Below, piece by piece: positions 15,597 through 18,721 of a DNA stretch of 18,721 nucleotides. Numbering within the stretch: position 1 is the first letter of the stretch; each line of letters begins with the position of its first letter. The DNA comes from Oscillospiraceae bacterium (lineage in GTDB: Bacteria > Bacillota > Clostridia > Oscillospirales > Ruminococcaceae). Made by a program: the position numbers and the translations under genes. The notes under the pieces are model-generated. The model saw only the letters and a program-made list of their open reading frames with translations, made no database searches and was not told where the DNA came from. The DNA lies in assembly GCA_028694405.1 (NCBI GenBank), contig JAQUTM010000025.1, positions 1 through 18,721 on the forward strand, given 5' to 3'.

Positions 15597-16643
15597 TTAG
15601 CTGTGCTCCTCCATGCGGCGGCGCATACTGTCAAGCTCTTCAAGCTGACCCATGTCCATCCAACTGTTCTCACTTACGGGGTACACACCCACCTTTGCGC
15701 CTTTTAGACGATAATTATCCATAATGTCGGGAAAAGTAATATTTGTGTTTAAAGGCAAATCTTCTATTACACAGGGCTCTACCAAATACACGCCGGCGTT
15801 GGTTAAAAAGGTCATCTCGGGTTTTTCGGTAACATTTTTAATTTCGCCTTCGCTGCCAAGCTCAATTACGCCGTAGGGAATGGTGACGTTTTTCAGGGCA
15901 CATATCATGGTTATTATGTTACCTTGTTGTTTGTGGTAATTATAAATGTCGGTATAATCGGCATCGATTAAAATATCGCAGTTGGAAAGGAAAAAGGTCT
16001 CGTTAATTTTACCCTTTAGCAGGCTTAAGCCGCCACCGGTACCAAGGGGGATTTCCTCATCGGTGTAAGTGACGGTGTAATCCTTTTCCAAATCGTTAAA
16101 ATAGCTTTTTATCATATTTTTTTTGTAGTTTACAATCAAATCAAACCGATTACAGCCAAAAGAGTGAAAGCGATTTATGATATGCTCTACAATGGGCAGC
16201 TCTCCAATGGGAATAAGAGGCTTTGGTAAGATTTTTGTGTAGGGGTACAGGCGTGTGCCCAATCCCCCCGCCATAATTACCACAGGTAAATCTATTTTTT
16301 TACGCTTAGCAAGGTTTAACTCGTTTAAAAAAACAACATCGGCAATATGTCCTTGCTTGTCAAGCAGAGGAATTGCGTCTAAAGATAATTTTAAAAGCTG
16401 TTCCTTTGCTTTGGCGCGTGCGCTAAGCGGCAAAAATTTTGGGTTGTAATTTGCAACTTCCTTTACAGGTACGTTTAAATCTCGCCCTTTTAATATGTGC
16501 CGTCTGACGTCGCCGTCTGTAAGGGTAGCTTTTAATATGCCGTTTGGTGCCACAAACAAAAGGCAGTAGCCGGTTTCGTCCAGCTTGCGCATAGCTTCTA
16601 AAGCAGTGGTTTCCTCTGTTATAATCAAATCTTCAATTTGCAT
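15597..16643 (-). CDS. ptmE: CBS-domain sugar nucleotidyltransferase, PtmE-like
   Basis: 348 residues in two parts. A CBS-domain pair (about 1-115, TDGDVRRHILKG being a CBS-type turn) is fused to a nucleotidyltransferase domain with MAGGLGTRL (124-132) and LPKPLIPIG (139-147), then SNCDILIDAD as the metal-binding strand. This is the layout of Campylobacter jejuni PtmE, which makes GDP-glucosamine from glucosamine-1-phosphate at the start of the legionaminic acid pathway. It could also act on another sugar-1-phosphate. The site before the ATG (AGGCAGG) is weaker than elsewhere in the operon. Together with LegC it points to the GDP-linked route. Confidence 0.87.
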   Translation of the reverse strand: MQIEDLIITEETTALEAMRKLDETGYCLLFVAPNGILKATLTDGDVRRHILKGRDLNVPVKEVANYNPKFLPLSARAKAKEQLLKLSLDAIPLLDKQGHIADVVFLNELNLAKRKKIDLPVVIMAGGLGTRLYPYTKILPKPLIPIGELPIVEHIINRFHSFGCNRFDLIVNYKKNMIKSYFNDLEKDYTVTYTDEEIPLGTGGGLSLLKGKINETFFLSNCDILIDADYTDIYNYHKQQGNIITMICALKNVTIPYGVIELGSEGEIKNVTEKPEMTFLTNAGVYLVEPCVIEDLPLNTNITFPDIMDNYRLKGAKVGVYPVSENSWMDMGQLEELDSMRRRMEEHS

Positions 16644-16685
16644 TGTTACATACCTGCCTTTTTGTGTTATAACTGGTTTTATGCG

Positions 16686-17843
16686 TTAGCCAATAGATAA
16701 AATGGTATCAATTACGCGCTGTGCATCTTCCGGGCTTAAATTGGTAGAGCAGGGGAGATTTACAATTTTTTCACGATATTGTTCGGCTTTTTGCAAATGG
16801 TGTGCCTCATTGTTAGCATAAGGCTTTTGCTCGTTAATCAAAGCCCAAACAGGACGTGTTTGAATTTTTTGTGTATTTAAATAGGCAATTAACTCGTCAC
16901 GCTTCATAGAAAAATTATCTAAATATAAGCTGTAAAACCATTTGTTGCTGCGAATGTTATCTTTAAACGGTAAAATGCGCAGACCGTTTTTGCCGTCTAA
17001 AGCAACCTTGTATTGGTCATATATTTTATGCTTATGCGCAATAAAGGCTTCCAGTTGTTCTAGCTGAGCAAGACCCAAAGCTGCCTGTACATTGTTTAAA
17101 CGGTAGTTATACCCTATTTCATCGTGCATAAATTGCAGTTCATCACTTTTTGCCTGGGTGGAAAGATGCTTTGCATGTTCGGCCCAATCGGCATGGTTAC
17201 TAACCAGCATACCGCCGCTGCCAGTGGTAAGTATTTTGTTGCCGTTAAAGCTGTAAACGCCTACGTCGCCTATCGTACCTGCCATTTTGCCTTTGTAGCG
17301 GCCTGATTCATAATAGGTACCGATTGCCTCGGTGGCGTCCTCAATCAATACCAAATGATACTCTTTGGCAATGTCCATTAAGCTTTCCATATCGGCCATG
17401 TTGCCAAATACATGTACAACTGTCATGGCTTTTACATGCTTTTGTGTTTTATTGTTTATTAACTTACCGTCCTGCATATGGCAGTTGTTTTGGCAAAAAT
17501 CGCGTACTGCTGCGGGGTCAATACATAAAGAATCGTCACACCCGATAAATACAGGCTGGGCATTTGCATAGCGTATGGGGTTAACAGCGGCAATAAAAGT
17601 AAGTGCAGGCGCAATTACCTCATGACCGGCGTGTATGCCTGCTACCAACATAGCAAGATGTAACCCGCTGCTGCCGCTGTTACAGGCAACGGCGCGTGGC
17701 ATACCAACATAGGCAGCAATTTTTTCTTCAAAGCCGTTTATCAGGCTGCCGCCTGTGCTTACCCATTCGCTTATTACAGCGTCACTGGCGTATTTTTTCT
17801 CGTTTCCACTAAAGTTTGGTACGGATAATGGAATAAAATTCAT
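16686..17843 (-). CDS. legC: LegC-type sugar aminotransferase (DegT/DnrJ/EryC1/StrS family)
   Basis: 385 residues from ATG 17843, chosen because GGGAGA lies nine bases upstream and because IPLSVPNFSGNE is the normal beginning. The open frame reaching 18062 overlaps the preceding gene and is not coding. PLP-enzyme marks are STGGSLINGFE, ACNSGSSGLHLA, VIEDATEAIG-like LIEDATEAIGTYYES (167-181) and the Schiff-base lysine K203 in YSFNGNKILTTGSGG. LegC adds the 4-amino group to the 4-keto nucleotide sugar using glutamate, just after the LegB dehydratase, which is not in the window. It lies 42 bases upstream of the PtmE-like gene. Confidence 0.9.
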   Translation of the reverse strand: MNFIPLSVPNFSGNEKKYASDAVISEWVSTGGSLINGFEEKIAAYVGMPRAVACNSGSSGLHLAMLVAGIHAGHEVIAPALTFIAAVNPIRYANAQPVFIGCDDSLCIDPAAVRDFCQNNCHMQDGKLINNKTQKHVKAMTVVHVFGNMADMESLMDIAKEYHLVLIEDATEAIGTYYESGRYKGKMAGTIGDVGVYSFNGNKILTTGSGGMLVSNHADWAEHAKHLSTQAKSDELQFMHDEIGYNYRLNNVQAALGLAQLEQLEAFIAHKHKIYDQYKVALDGKNGLRILPFKDNIRSNKWFYSLYLDNFSMKRDELIAYLNTQKIQTRPVWALINEQKPYANNEAHHLQKAEQYREKIVNLPCSTNLSPEDAQRVIDTILSIG

Positions 17844-17899
17844 GATGTCATCTCTCCCTTTAAGGTGCAGATTGCGCCTTTTTGCATTTGTGCACTGAT

Positions 17900-18562
17900 T
17901 TAAACCGTGCGTTTTTTTATATAATGTGTATATATTTCTTGCAGCCAACCGATGATTGCAGCGGCCAGTGCAGGGTAAACAATCAGCCCAAACAGCCAGC
18001 TGTAGCCAAAAGTAAAATAGCTGAAAAAACTGCGTGGCGCGTTTAAAATAATATAGCTCCAAGATATTTGGTTTGCGGTAAAGGTGCCGGGGTCAATGCG
18101 AAGACCGTAGTATTGGGTGCGAGGCAGCGTAAAGTGCCACACGCCGCTTTTATCTTGTGCACCCCAAACACGGTCACTTGTGCCGTAGGTATGGCCCAGG
18201 GCAAAGGCTTTTTTTGTAAGATAGAATACGTTAAACTCTCCCGGTGCACGGCTAAAGCGCATGTCGGTGGTAATGCTGCGCACATAAACAGGGGTTTTAC
18301 TGTAATCTAAAATAATTTTAGGGTCGCCGCCGCCAAATTCGTTTTCAACCGTTAACAAGGTGGTTTTGTCCACTATTTCAATCTGGTCAATTTCTGTAAA
18401 ATCTGCGGTGGTTAAATAAACTGTTTGCAGTTTACCGGTTGCCCGCAAAATACTGTCATAGGTAAAATTATACAGGCAAAGTACAATACTTGCAACGATA
18501 AAAACAAGATAACAGGCCGCTACCAAACGACGACCTTTTAAAGCGGTAAATGATTTACGCAT
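17900..18562 (-). CDS. Two-TM membrane protein with an external domain, unknown function
   Basis: 220 residues: a short basic N-terminus, one membrane segment at about 12-32, a soluble beta-rich part (about 40-180) and a second membrane segment at about 185-207, ending in a basic tail. By the positive-inside rule the soluble part faces outward. It contains VYVRSITTDMRFSRAPGEF and RTQYYGLRIDPGTFTANQIS, a pattern that reminds me of beta-sandwich domains in membrane proteins of polysaccharide loci, but I cannot assign a family. Its start overlaps the end of the previous gene by eight bases, so the two are coupled. It lies 56 bases upstream of legC in the same direction. I did not recognise a function. 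Confidence 0.7.
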   Translation of the reverse strand: MRKSFTALKGRRLVAACYLVFIVASIVLCLYNFTYDSILRATGKLQTVYLTTADFTEIDQIEIVDKTTLLTVENEFGGGDPKIILDYSKTPVYVRSITTDMRFSRAPGEFNVFYLTKKAFALGHTYGTSDRVWGAQDKSGVWHFTLPRTQYYGLRIDPGTFTANQISWSYIILNAPRSFFSYFTFGYSWLFGLIVYPALAAAIIGWLQEIYTHYIKKRTV

Positions 18563-18721
18563 AGCCGCGTCCTCCCATATCTACAGGATTTAGCACAAAA
18601 GTGCTTCCACTGCCCTCAATTTTGTATAAGCAGGTTTCACCGCTTAACGCATAGGCCAGCTTATCTGCAAACAAATCTGCGTATTCTTCTATAAACAGCG
18701 CGTCCAATGTCTCAATAAATA
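18555..18721 (-). CDS. Unknown protein, C-terminal end only (5' part outside window)
   Basis: An open frame enters from the right edge and ends at TAA (18557-18555), giving the last 54 or so residues. They read ...DALFIEEYADLFADKLAYAL, then a Gly/Ser-containing part with CLYKIEGSG and a NPVDMGGRGYA end. The stop lies eight bases inside the next gene, whose GGAGG site is within this frame. This supports real, coupled translation. No family was recognised. Confidence 0.6.
   Translation of the reverse strand, partial: FIETLDALFIEEYADLFADKLAYALSGETCLYKIEGSGSTFVLNPVDMGGRGYA

Noticed and set aside
17844..18062. N-terminal extension of the aminotransferase
   Set aside because: The extension is unrelated to the family, overlaps the membrane-protein gene, and the ATG at 17843 has a good ribosome binding site.

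Overview
The window looks like chromosomal DNA from a low-to-moderate GC Firmicute, most likely a Clostridia-type gut anaerobe. The evidence is a methionine-type T-box leader, Shine-Dalgarno sites close to AGGAGG, a lipoprotein-type MetQ, a DegV-family protein, HflX, and several compact bidirectional terminators between convergent genes. No rRNA, tRNA, CRISPR array, insertion sequence or phage gene was seen. The species cannot be named from this sequence.

Left part (1-7505) is a mixed housekeeping stretch. It holds the 3' end of a degV-like gene (+), a lone 87-residue conserved-looking protein (+), a two-gene minus-strand unit (family 2 glycosyltransferase, then a Gfo/Idh/MocA oxidoreductase), a divergent NagD-like HAD phosphatase (+), a zinc-ribbon membrane protein (-), a GNAT acetyltransferase broken by one extra C in a C run (+), hflX (+) and an Lrp/AsnC regulator (+). 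Strong hairpin terminators separate most of these units.

Middle part (7594-10515) is a complete methionine-uptake operon on the minus strand. A sigma-A-like promoter is followed by a T-box leader whose specifier reads ATG (Met) and whose UGGU bulge fits a tRNA ending in ACCA. Then come metN (TTG start, lacking the usual C-terminal NIL domain), metI, metQ and a terminator.

Right part (10595-18721) is a minus-strand surface-sugar operon running in from beyond the right edge. In transcription order it contains the tail of an unknown protein, an unknown two-TM membrane protein, a LegC-like aminotransferase, a PtmE-like CBS/nucleotidyltransferase, a LegI/NeuB-type synthase, a LegG/NeuC-type 2-epimerase, a putative GT-B-fold sugar transferase and a WbpG/PseA-type amidotransferase. 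Together these point to a legionaminic-acid-type nonulosonic acid made by the GDP-sugar route and probably modified to an acetamidino form. The 4,6-dehydratase (LegB), N-acetyltransferase (LegH) and CMP-sugar synthetase (LegF) are not in the window and would be expected upstream (to the right) or elsewhere.

The most interesting points are the legionaminate operon with its unassigned transferase-like and membrane genes, the T-box-controlled methionine importer that lacks its usual allosteric domain, and the frameshifted acetyltransferase.
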